A DNA stretch of 64,000 nt from Lewinellaceae bacterium (GTDB lineage Bacteria > Bacteroidota > Bacteroidia > Chitinophagales > Saprospiraceae), in assembly GCA_020636435.1 (NCBI GenBank), contig JACJXX010000002.1, positions 434,001-498,000 of the forward strand, written 5' to 3'. The translations under genes were made by a program, and so were the position numbers. The notes under the pieces are model-generated. The model was not told where the DNA came from. It ran no database searches and saw nothing but the letters and a program-made list of their open reading frames with translations. Of this stretch, positions 1-7,383 are shown piece after piece; positions within the stretch are counted from its first letter, which is position 1; each line of letters opens with the position of its first letter.

Positions 1-1
1 C

Positions 2-631
2 GCCATCTTTCTCCTCTTCCTGCTCATCTGGTTGCTCTACACCCGCTTCAGCAAGCAGGAGTTGTACGACCGCTACCGGGCCATCCGGCCTTTTCATTCC
101 ATCATTTTCATTATTCTTTTCCCCATTCCCTTTATCGCCGTCTACTTTTACCTCCAATGGTTGCTGAACCACCTGCGCGACCATCCGCGCTACAGCAAAG
201 TAAACGGCAAGCTCATGCACAAGCTCGACGAACAGGCCGACGATGCTTTCCTGGAACGAGGGCAGGTTACCGAAGAGGAGATCGGCTCAGTGGATTACGA
301 CGTTTGGGTAACCGATGATGGGGATGACGTGCTCATCCTGCGCTACCCCAAACGCTGGGGCAAATACGACAAATGCCCCAAATGCCGCTACCTCACTTAC
401 TCCAAGCAGCGCTCCCGCGTGCTGCGCAACGCCACCTATTCTCACAGTGGCGAGCGGGAGGTCACCTTTGCCTGCAAAAACTGCAATTACATAGACGTTC
501 GGATCGAGATCATCCCTCAGAAGGTGCGGTCCTCAGGAGGAGGTGGGGGCGGTGGTTTTGGCGGCGGCGGCGGTGGTGGTGGCTGGGGAGGGGGAAGCTC
601 CGGCGGCGGGGGCGGGGGGGTGAGTTGGTGA
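2..631 (+). CDS. C-terminal part of a TPM-domain-like membrane protein with a zinc ribbon and Gly-rich tail (5' end outside window)
   Basis: The frame is open from the first bases, so the gene starts upstream of the window. The visible 209 residues begin inside one hydrophobic segment (AIFLLFLLIWLLY), followed by a second one (about 30-55). Next comes a cytoplasmic-looking stretch with two CxxC pairs (CPKC and CKNC, about 35 residues apart) that would form a zinc ribbon. The last 35 residues are almost only Gly with a few Ser and Trp. This architecture is common in Bacteroidota proteins whose missing N-terminus is a TPM (YgcG-type) domain, which is the inferred identity; the TPM domain itself is not visible here. 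Function is unknown, possibly membrane or photosystem-type repair by family analogy. Confidence 0.6.
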   Translation, partial: AIFLLFLLIWLLYTRFSKQELYDRYRAIRPFHSIIFIILFPIPFIAVYFYLQWLLNHLRDHPRYSKVNGKLMHKLDEQADDAFLERGQVTEEEIGSVDYDVWVTDDGDDVLILRYPKRWGKYDKCPKCRYLTYSKQRSRVLRNATYSHSGEREVTFACKNCNYIDVRIEIIPQKVRSSGGGGGGGFGGGGGGGGWGGGSSGGGGGGVSW

Positions 632-636
632 GGGGG

Positions 637-692
637 GATGGTTAGATGGTTAGATGGTTAGATGGTTTGATGGTTTGATGGTTAGATGGTTA
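637..692. repeat. 8-bp minisatellite, unit GATGGTTA, 7 copies
   Basis: Seven head-to-tail units of GATGGTTA, two with T at the last position, lie directly after the first gene. Simple arrays of 8-9 bp recur after other genes in this window (13.65 kb, 19.29 kb, 61.05 kb). Confidence 0.9.
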
Positions 693-729
693 TAAGAAAT
701 TCGCAAGCCGACTATTCCACAGGGCCAAC

Positions 730-771
730 CTGCCGGGTTTCGGTTAAGCCCCGGTAGTGTTAACCCGGCAG
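730..771. repeat. Perfect 10-bp inverted repeat (hairpin)
   Basis: CTGCCGGGTT at 730-739 pairs exactly with AACCCGGCAG at 762-771 over a 22-nt loop. It sits next to a remnant of the CCCTGTGGAATA palindrome family. There is no T-tract after it, so a simple terminator is unlikely. Confidence 0.7.
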
Positions 772-1290
772 CGTTTATCGGAGATGTAACGGGGGGTAGT
801 ACGGACTGCGCTGCTGATGCAAAATTCGTCTTCGATAAACATCGATCCGTCCCACCCAATATCATTTCAAACCCTCGCCACAACAAAGAATAAATTTCTG
901 GCTCTATACTGGATTGCCATTTAAAAAAGCTTTAAATTAAGGGCTCACCAAAAAATCCTCAAAATATGATTAATCACTGGATCACCAAGTTTGCACTACG
1001 CCCGGTTACGCACTGCAGCAGCGGATGTAGTCTGCGGGCTTGAACGATAATAGCCGGCACAGAATAGCGGAAATTATTTTTCAAGCCCTCTCTCAAGCCA
1101 GCGGGACTTTGGACAGCCTGGCCTTGAAGGTGGAAATCCCGGTATCGTAGGCCCATTCCGATCCCGGCACGAAGGCCGGGACAGGCTTTCCGGCTTCCGA
1201 CTTCCGACTTCAAACGAGGATATGTCCAAAGTTCACTCTGGCCCGGCCATCCCGGCCGCCACAGCCTGGCATTCAAAACTTCCTGCCTTT

Positions 1291-1593
1291 ATGGAAATCG
1301 TAATCTATCTGTCTTTGGTTACGGCTTCAATTTCTTTCACCGTTAGCGAAGCAAAAATCTTTTTGCCGCTGCGCGAGTGGGCGCAGAAAAGGAGTAGTTA
1401 TTGGGGAAGCCTGCTCTCCTGCGGTTATTGTTTTGGCCACTGGGTGGCTTTTGCCCTGGTGGCCCTCTACCGCCCCCGTTTGTTCGAGCTTTGGTGGCTG
1501 CTGGATTACTTCCTCACCGCCCTGGTTATTTCCTGGCTAAGCGCTTTCCAGTGGATCGCGATGTGCTGGCTGATGGGGAAGGCGGGGAAGTAA
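1291..1593 (+). CDS. DUF1360-like small membrane protein
   Basis: 100 residues starting at MEIVIYLSL. An upstream in-frame start at 1222 would add 23 residues that look non-native. Three hydrophobic segments flank the conserved core LLSCGYCFGHWVAF, which matches the Ser-Cys-x-x-C-x-G-x-W signature of DUF1360 proteins (sporulation- or phage-associated small membrane proteins, function not established). It stands alone on the plus strand, convergent with the GNAT-like gene. Confidence 0.65.
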   Translation: MEIVIYLSLVTASISFTVSEAKIFLPLREWAQKRSSYWGSLLSCGYCFGHWVAFALVALYRPRLFELWWLLDYFLTALVISWLSAFQWIAMCWLMGKAGK

Positions 1594-1615
1594 AGGGGCG
1601 TGTTGCCCTTTTTTT
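1592..1615 (+). terminator. Probable intrinsic terminator after the DUF1360-like gene
   Basis: A short GC stem (AAGGGGC / GCCC with a 5-6-nt loop) overlaps the stop codon and is followed by a run of seven T. It lies between two convergent genes. Confidence 0.5.
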
Positions 1616-1636
1616 GAGCAGGGGAGCAAGGCCCGG

Positions 1637-2761
1637 TCAGTTCAATGCTTTTCTGTAAATCCTGAATTGCTTGTGCATTCTGGCATTCACCCGCTGATAT
1701 TCCGCAAGCATGGGCTTATTGTCTTCCGAGACCAAATGCGTTTCCAGGGTTTCGATCCCTGCTTGCCGGGCGCTTTGTATCATCGGCCAGGCCATCAGCA
1801 GGTCTATTCCCATACCCCGGTAGTTGTTGTCGATGGCCCCCAGGAGCAAGTCGAGTTGCTTCGTTCTTCTGGCCGAAGCGATGATGTGAAGAAAACCGAA
1901 CGGGAACAATTTTCCTTTGGCACGCTGTATGCCTTTGGTCATGTTGGGAACGCCGATAAAAAAGGCGATCACTTTTCCCGTTTCGTCGGCCACGATCTTG
2001 ACGTAACGCGGGTTTAGCAAAGGCAAATACCGATCTACGATGAATTTGATCTCTCCATCATCCAGCGGCTGAAACCCAAAGATGTCCTTGTAGGCCTCAT
2101 TGACCAATTCGAATACGGGAACGATATAAGGCCGTAACTTTTTCCTGCTTTCAAATTCCAAAAGCTGAAACCGCGTATTCCGTTTCACCCGCTCGTAAAT
2201 CCGGGCATAGTGGGCAGGAAGGCCGTCTTTCAGGTCGATCAGAAAATCGAAACAATCCATTTTCTTGCCATAACCCCTGCGCTCCATAAATTGGGGCATA
2301 TAAGGCAGGTTGCAACTCGTGGCGATCACGGGCAGCTCGTCGAAGCCCTTAATCATAAACCCCTGAGGGTCTTTTTCTGAGAACCCGAACGGCCCGATGA
2401 TCTCCTCCATGCCCATTTTTTTGCCCCATTGTTCGACGGCGTCCAGCAATGCGAAAGCGACGGCTTCATCCTCGAAACAATCGAAATGGAAAAACCGGAC
2501 GGCCTTTTCCTGGTGCAGGCTATTGTACTTCCGGTTGATGATGCCCATGATCCTGCCCACCGGCTGGCCATCCTGGTAGGCCAGGTAGAGCACCGTGTCG
2601 GAATGGGCGTAAGACTTGTTCTTTCGCGGGTTCAAAAAGTCCCATTCGTCGATGTAGATCGGAGGCAGCCAGTTCTTGTGTTTGGCATGGATCTGTTCGG
2701 GAAGGTAGATAAAAACCCTTTGTTCTTTTTTACCGGCAACCTCCTTAATGGAAATAGGCAT
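1637..2761 (-). CDS. GNAT-fold acyltransferase-like protein
   Basis: 374 residues from the ATG encoding MPISIKEV; the longer frame adds 17 residues that overlap the upstream gene. It resembles the roughly 370-residue Bacteroidota proteins annotated as GNAT-family N-acetyltransferases. The N-terminal part has the beta-strand run VLYLAYQDGQPVGRIMGI typical of GNAT strand 4, and the C-terminal half has a second GNAT-like region (ETLETHLVSEDNKPMLAEYQ). Substrate unknown. It lies 17 bp downstream of the PAP2 gene on the same strand, so co-transcription is likely, which hints at a role in lipid or envelope modification (inference). Confidence 0.65.
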   Translation of the reverse strand: MPISIKEVAGKKEQRVFIYLPEQIHAKHKNWLPPIYIDEWDFLNPRKNKSYAHSDTVLYLAYQDGQPVGRIMGIINRKYNSLHQEKAVRFFHFDCFEDEAVAFALLDAVEQWGKKMGMEEIIGPFGFSEKDPQGFMIKGFDELPVIATSCNLPYMPQFMERRGYGKKMDCFDFLIDLKDGLPAHYARIYERVKRNTRFQLLEFESRKKLRPYIVPVFELVNEAYKDIFGFQPLDDGEIKFIVDRYLPLLNPRYVKIVADETGKVIAFFIGVPNMTKGIQRAKGKLFPFGFLHIIASARRTKQLDLLLGAIDNNYRGMGIDLLMAWPMIQSARQAGIETLETHLVSEDNKPMLAEYQRVNARMHKQFRIYRKALN

Positions 2762-2778
2762 GATGTTCGGGTTTGTAG

Positions 2779-3414
2779 TTATGGAATGGCCTTTTTGCTG
2801 ATCCTGTAACAAAGATAGGCAAAGGGAATAGCAGCAACGACATCGATGGTATAATGAATGTGCTGAAACAGCAGCAACAGGGCGATCATGGCTACAACAG
2901 CCAGGGCAACAGCCTTTTCCCCTTTCCCGGTGAGGGATAAAAACACCAGGAAGGCCGTAGAGGTATGCCCGGAAAAGAACAGGTCCCGGGTGAGGGCCTG
3001 CGCCCCGGCGAAGAAGGGCGTCCAGGGGTCAGGCATCGGTATCAGCCCCTCCGGAGGGTCGAGGGGCACCATATACAGAGTCGCCACCCGCATCAGCAAA
3101 AGGAGGGCGTAGGAGGTGAGAAACCGAATGAAAACAGCGGGAGAAAAGACACTCCTTCCGATGAGGTACAGAAGCGACAGATAGATCAGAAAAAAAATGG
3201 CCTCCGAAAAATCCTTAGCCGGCAGTATCCGCAGCACCGGGTCATCCAGTAGTGCTCCCGGGCGTTGTTCCAGGAATTGAAAAAAAGAGGGCAGGACGAT
3301 CCAGTTCATTAAAAGGACAAACACCGACAAAAAAGTGCCTATGCGGAACCGGAGCCGTTTCCAGGCCTTGCTCCAGAGGCCGCCGGTGTTCTTTGCCGCT
3401 AATTCCAAACTCAT
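2779..3414 (-). CDS. PAP2_C (sphingomyelin-synthase-like) membrane phosphatase
   Basis: 211 residues with about six hydrophobic segments. The motif LFFSGHTST (about 145-153) and, 35-40 residues later, QHIHYTIDVVAA match the SGHT and HYTxDV signatures of the PAP2_C / sphingomyelin synthase-related family, which transfer or hydrolyse lipid phosphate head groups. The His of each motif would be catalytic. It is predicted to act in the inner membrane. It sits between a lipoprotein gene (22 bp upstream) and the GNAT-like gene on the same strand, consistent with a three-gene operon. Confidence 0.75.
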   Translation of the reverse strand: MSLELAAKNTGGLWSKAWKRLRFRIGTFLSVFVLLMNWIVLPSFFQFLEQRPGALLDDPVLRILPAKDFSEAIFFLIYLSLLYLIGRSVFSPAVFIRFLTSYALLLLMRVATLYMVPLDPPEGLIPMPDPWTPFFAGAQALTRDLFFSGHTSTAFLVFLSLTGKGEKAVALAVVAMIALLLLFQHIHYTIDVVAAIPFAYLCYRISKKAIP

Positions 3415-3436
3415 GCTGTAGTATTTAGGCGCCAGC

Positions 3437-4204
3437 TTAATCCGGCGTACAGTTTTTCATGTCCCAAAATACGCCGGAATACAGGTTGTCGCCACACGTA
3501 CAAGGGTTGTGCCCTGCATAAATCCCCCCTGCCTGGGTAGAATACTCGAACGTCCCATCTTCCGGGCAATAATGCTCAGGCGCCCCGTCTTTCCATACGT
3601 AAATGTTGTAGACGGAGTAATTATCGCAGTTGTTATTATCCAACCGGCCATCCGGAGTACAGTACAGCGTCCCTTCGTCAGGATAGACAGACACAACCTG
3701 CCAACCTCTACCCTCGCAATCGTTCGCGGCGGCTTCCGAGCACAGGAGCGGAGGCGGAGGTTCAGAGATGCACCCTCTCAGCGTGAGGGTGATCGTGCCG
3801 CCGGGCTTGCCGTTCATCATGATGGCCACCTGGTGCGTGCCGGCACCCAGGAAGGCCGTCACTTGCAGGGTGGCCACGTTTTGGTTAAAGTCGTTGGGCG
3901 AAAAGACTTCTTCTTCATCGATCATTATCCGGGCCGAAGCCACTCTGTCGTTGGTTACCGTCAAGCATACATCAGCTTCTTCGCCCATGTCGAACACCCG
4001 AAGGATGTTTACCGGTTTGCCGGCGGAGCGCTCAAAGATTTGCGGGCCGAAGATGATATCCCCTTCGCAGGGGTCGCAGTCGAGGCGCAGGCTCACCTTT
4101 TCATTAGAAACAGAAAGGGAGGCTCCCACGTCGTCCTTCTGGCATGTCGTCATCAGGAAGCAGGCTGCCAGGAAAAAGACCATTGACAGGAAATTGATTT
4201 TCAT
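3437..4204 (-). CDS. Secreted lipoprotein of unknown function
   Basis: 255 residues. The N-terminus (MKINFLSMVFFLAACFLMTTC) is a lipoprotein signal with a lipobox-like LMTTC ending at Cys21. The mature part has several Cys pairs (CDPCEGD, near CGD at the C-terminus) that may form disulphides, and beta-rich segments around 90-140. No known catalytic motif is seen. First gene of the probable operon with PAP2_C and GNAT. Confidence 0.6.
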   Translation of the reverse strand: MKINFLSMVFFLAACFLMTTCQKDDVGASLSVSNEKVSLRLDCDPCEGDIIFGPQIFERSAGKPVNILRVFDMGEEADVCLTVTNDRVASARIMIDEEEVFSPNDFNQNVATLQVTAFLGAGTHQVAIMMNGKPGGTITLTLRGCISEPPPPLLCSEAAANDCEGRGWQVVSVYPDEGTLYCTPDGRLDNNNCDNYSVYNIYVWKDGAPEHYCPEDGTFEYSTQAGGIYAGHNPCTCGDNLYSGVFWDMKNCTPD

Positions 4205-4354
4205 GGCAAGTTGTTTTTTGGAAACCAGAAATATTTATCGGTTTTTTCTAAAAAGTGGGTTAGCCTGAATGGAGGGGCAAAAGCGGGGGGAGCAGTTCAA
4301 GGTGGCTTGTTTTGTTATTTGGAACAATGATTTTCCTCATCTGCCTTAAAGTTT

Positions 4355-4388
4355 CCGCAACACCGCAACACCACAACACCACAACCCC
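4355..4388. repeat. Short 9-bp tandem repeat (CAACACCAC)
   Basis: Three to four imperfect units of CAACACCRC lie in the 263-bp gap between the divergent lipoprotein and cytochrome/monooxygenase genes. No clear promoter was recognised in the gap. Confidence 0.7.
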
Positions 4389-4467
4389 ATCCCATAGGGG
4401 TAGCCCCCTCCCAAAAACATCTGTATATTGTGCATCTTATTAACCATCACCCTCAACCTTGTCTGCA

Positions 4468-6111
4468 ATGAAGATCTTTACTCCTCTGATCGCCTTGTTG
4501 TTCCTCACTGCGGCGCTCAGCGCCCAGACCACCTCCACCACCCTGCGCGTTTACCGCATTTTCCAGGAGAAATGCATACAATGCCACGACCACGCCAGCC
4601 CGGAAGCGGGCCTCGACCTGGAGGAAGAAGGGGTTACGGAAGCTACCCGCGCCTTCAAGGTGCGCAGCAACCTGTTCAACGTCACCCCTGCCAACCAGGC
4701 GTCCGCCGCCAAAGGCCACAAATACCTCTACCCCGGGCGGGTGGACAAGAGCCTGCTCTTCCGCAAAATCAACCAGGGCCTGGAGCCTACCCTCGGCCTG
4801 GATGCCGGCGAAAACCAATCGATGCCGCCCTACGGGCAACCACAACTGGACGATGTAGAAAAGGAACTCATCCGGCAGTGGATCCTCTTCGGCGCGCCGC
4901 TCAACAGCATGGTGGTGCAGGAAGAACTGCTGGAGGAATTCTACAGCGGCAACGCCCAGTTGGCCTTCCCCGACGGCCCCCCGCCCGCGCCCGCTGCCGG
5001 CGAAGGCTTCCAGATCAAAATGGGGCCCTTCTACCTCGAACCGGGTGGCGAGATCGAATACTACCAGAAGCACGAACTGGACTTGCCCACCGATGTGGAG
5101 GTCAACCGCGTAGATGTGCAGATCGGGACCTATTCGCACCACTTCATCCTCTACGATTTCAACCCGGGCGGCGGCAACAACATCCCTCCCGGCCTGCGCC
5201 TCAACGCCAATCATTCCGATATCGGGCTGGTGGCCGCCGTGCAGGAGTCCACCGACCTGAAGCTGCCCCAGGGCACGGCTTTCCCCTGGGACAAGCAACT
5301 GGTGCTGGACCTCAACTCCCACTACATCAACTATTCCTCTACCAACGTCTACCAGGCCGAAACTTACGTCAACATCTACACCCAGCCGGCCGGCACTGCC
5401 GCCCAGGAAATGAAAACCGAGCTGATCGCCAACCTCAATATCCCCATTCCCAACAACGGCTCGCCGGTGACCCACACCCAGCAACTCGATTTTAACCTGG
5501 GCGAAGTTTTCGTTTGGGGGCTGATGGGCCACACCCACAAGTACGGCACCGGTTATAAAATCTACAAGCGCCTGCCCGGCGGCCAGCAGGGCGAGCTGAT
5601 CTACGACGCGGCCTGCGCCCAGGGCATCCCCGGCTGCGTATCTCCCTTTTTCGACTATCAGCACATCCCCATGCGGTATTACCTGCCGCTGGAGCCCATC
5701 ACCTTTAACGCTTCCAACGGCCTGATCCACCAGGCCAGTTGGGTCAACGACGGCCCGCAGCCCGTCGGCTGGGGCCCCACCTCCGACGACGAGATGATGG
5801 TCATGATCATCATGTACACCGAGGATACCGTGGGGGTTGTCACCGATATCCGGGAGGTACAACCGCTTGTCAACGACGTGCTGGCCTACCCCAACCCGGC
5901 TCAGGAAGAGATTGCCTTTTCGCTGCCCGCCACCGCCGGCGAGGTGCGGCTGCGCCTGCACGACGCAACGGGCAAGGTGGTGCGGCAGCAGAGTGGGCTG
6001 AGCGCTCCGGATTTTATCGTCCGCCGCGAGGGGCTGCCTTCCGGGCTGTATTTTTACCATCTGGAAGGGGAAGATGGCCGGGTGAGGACGGGGAAGGTGG
6101 TGTTTCGGTAA
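4468..6111 (+). CDS. Secreted cytochrome c / copper type II monooxygenase-like protein with T9SS sorting domain
   Basis: 547 residues. The chosen start gives a clean signal peptide (MKIFTPLIALLFLTAALSAQ). A c-type heme site CIQCHDH lies near residue 35, with later Met/Pro-rich text typical of planctomycete-type cytochrome domains. The central part resembles copper type II ascorbate-dependent monooxygenases (PHM/DBH fold): candidate copper ligands are in TYSHHFILYDF, DLNSHYINY and MGHTHKYGTG. The last 80 residues (from about 470, YPNPAQEE through SGLYFYHLEG to VVFR) form a type A T9SS C-terminal sorting domain, so it should be exported to the cell surface. Substrate unknown. Confidence 0.75.
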   Translation: MKIFTPLIALLFLTAALSAQTTSTTLRVYRIFQEKCIQCHDHASPEAGLDLEEEGVTEATRAFKVRSNLFNVTPANQASAAKGHKYLYPGRVDKSLLFRKINQGLEPTLGLDAGENQSMPPYGQPQLDDVEKELIRQWILFGAPLNSMVVQEELLEEFYSGNAQLAFPDGPPPAPAAGEGFQIKMGPFYLEPGGEIEYYQKHELDLPTDVEVNRVDVQIGTYSHHFILYDFNPGGGNNIPPGLRLNANHSDIGLVAAVQESTDLKLPQGTAFPWDKQLVLDLNSHYINYSSTNVYQAETYVNIYTQPAGTAAQEMKTELIANLNIPIPNNGSPVTHTQQLDFNLGEVFVWGLMGHTHKYGTGYKIYKRLPGGQQGELIYDAACAQGIPGCVSPFFDYQHIPMRYYLPLEPITFNASNGLIHQASWVNDGPQPVGWGPTSDDEMMVMIIMYTEDTVGVVTDIREVQPLVNDVLAYPNPAQEEIAFSLPATAGEVRLRLHDATGKVVRQQSGLSAPDFIVRREGLPSGLYFYHLEGEDGRVRTGKVVFR

Positions 6112-6252
6112 CGTTTTTTCCTCCCCAAAACAGCTGCCTGGCGTGGGCTGAAGGGGCTGGTTTGGGGAGGGGCTTTACGGGGTGCTTCCTGATATAAAAA
6201 CTACTCCATTTTCGTCCATAGCCTCCAATTTTGCATTTCCCCGCTCCGCCTG

Positions 6253-6545
6253 CCCTGTGGAATAGCTCGCCCTTGAAATAGCTCGCTATATTCCACGGGG
6301 TGGCCTAGCCATGCTCCATTGGCCCTGTGGAATAGTGCCAGTCATTTCAGGGTTATTCCACAGGGTTGGCGGCGCGTCCCGGGGTGTGTAATAGGCAATG
6401 GATCAGAAAAATCAGCGAAACGGAATGGACCTGATTACACACCCTAAACTTGCCTTCTCCGCATGGCTTGCCCACTCCGCTAGCTCACGGGAAGCCGGAT
6501 GGCTATCACTGACCCCAGTGAAATAAGCTACGCTATTTCACGGGG
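6253..6545. repeat. Array of four related palindromes
   Basis: Four inverted repeats in a row: CCCTGTGGAATA/TATTCCACGGGG (6253-6300), CCCTGTGGAATA/TATTCCACAGGG (6323-6365), GGGTGTGTAAT/ATTACACACCC (6382-6392 and 6434-6444) and CCCC-TGAAATA/TATTTCA-CGGGG (6513-6545). The last contains the stop codon of the FGE-like gene. The same series, in the same order and orientation, recurs at 11722-11871. Confidence 0.85.
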
Positions 6546-7383
6546 TGAACTGGAAGGGCAACACCAACCGAAAACCGTAGTAGGGGTTGCGGTACTGCGG
6601 TACGTAGTCGTAGCGGGACGTACAGCGGCAGTACTGAGGTACGGAGTCCCAGGAGCCGCCGCGCAAAACACGGGAAGTGCTCCCTTCTCGATCTACCCAG
6701 GCCGAGCCATCCGGTGGGGCACCATCGTAATTTTCATGCCATTGGTCTTCGACCCACTCAAACACATTACCGCTCATATCATACAGCCCCAGTTCGTTCG
6801 GCGCTTTCATACCCACGGGCTTCGTCTCACCATAGCTATTGTCAGCATACCACCCCACCTCCTTCAGCCGGTTACTCCCGGCGTATTCGTACCTTTCGCT
6901 TTTTATCCCACCGCGTGCCGCAAATTCCCACTCCGCCTCCGTAGGCAGCCGAAAGCCATTAGCGGCACGGTTGAAAAACACTTCACCCTTATTGGGTAAC
7001 TCCCAGCCATCACCCGCCTTTCCATACACCTGCCTAAACCCAGGATCAGCGTAATAAGAAGGAGTGAGGTTCTGCTGCTCATTCAGCCGGTTACAGAAAA
7101 CAATGGCATCAAACCAGCTTATTCGCTCTGCCGGGCGCCTGTCGCCCGGGAAGGCGAACGGAAGGATTTCCATGCCCATCACTGCTTTCCACAACGCCTG
7201 GTTGACGGGATATTTTCCAAGGTAAAAACTAGATAGTGCTACTTCGTGTATAGGTTTCTCTCTTTCGGAAGCTTCGCTGCCCATTAAGAATGAGCCAGCT
7301 TCAACGAGGATTAGCTCGAAGAATGAGCTGTCGGAGAGAGTAATGGTTTGGGCCGTTGGGAACATAGCAGGAGTATTACTCAT
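6538..7383 (-). CDS. FGE-sulfatase / C-type-lectin-fold protein with a hypervariable-looking C-terminus
   Basis: 281 residues of the formylglycine-generating-enzyme (SUMF1) family: LVEAGSFLMGS near 25, RLPTEAEWEFAARGG near 150, GLYDMSGNVFEWVED near 195, RVLRGGSW near 238 and GFRLV close to the end. Catalytic FGE activity is not evident, and many such proteins are ligand-binding C-type lectins. The 24 residues between GGSW and GFRL are rich in Tyr, Asp and Ser where the family usually has Asn, as in variable regions of diversity-generating retroelement targets. Its ATG overlaps the last codons of the upstream ROC-COR-TIR gene by 8 bp, so translation is probably coupled; it may be the sensor for that protein (inference). 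Confidence 0.85.
   Translation of the reverse strand: MSNTPAMFPTAQTITLSDSSFFELILVEAGSFLMGSEASEREKPIHEVALSSFYLGKYPVNQALWKAVMGMEILPFAFPGDRRPAERISWFDAIVFCNRLNEQQNLTPSYYADPGFRQVYGKAGDGWELPNKGEVFFNRAANGFRLPTEAEWEFAARGGIKSERYEYAGSNRLKEVGWYADNSYGETKPVGMKAPNELGLYDMSGNVFEWVEDQWHENYDGAPPDGSAWVDREGSTSRVLRGGSWDSVPQYCRCTSRYDYVPQYRNPYYGFRLVLPFQFTP
6577..6648 (-). other. Candidate DGR-type variable region in the FGE-like gene
   Basis: 24 codons between the GGSW and GFR motifs. Eleven are NNC codons (TAC six times, GAC twice, TCC twice, AAC once), the pattern expected when AAC codons of a template are randomised at adenine. Two GTA codons do not fit AAC directly and would need ATA or AAA in the template. 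A hairpin (6513-6545) lies about 30 bp downstream, where DGR targets often carry one, but that hairpin belongs to a repeat family also found elsewhere. Confidence 0.45.

Larger units (their letters stand above)
632..1290. other. 659-bp gene-free region
   Basis: Apart from the 8-bp array and the hairpin at 730-771, no convincing gene is seen. A fragment TATTCCACAGGGCCAACC at 712-729 matches the palindrome family at 6.25-6.55 kb. Reverse-strand open frames here (650-886, 974-1276) show no recognisable domain. Confidence 0.6.

Noticed and set aside
974..1276. 100-residue minus-strand protein
   Set aside because: No motif, overlaps a real gene region only by chance, and codon pattern is not typical.
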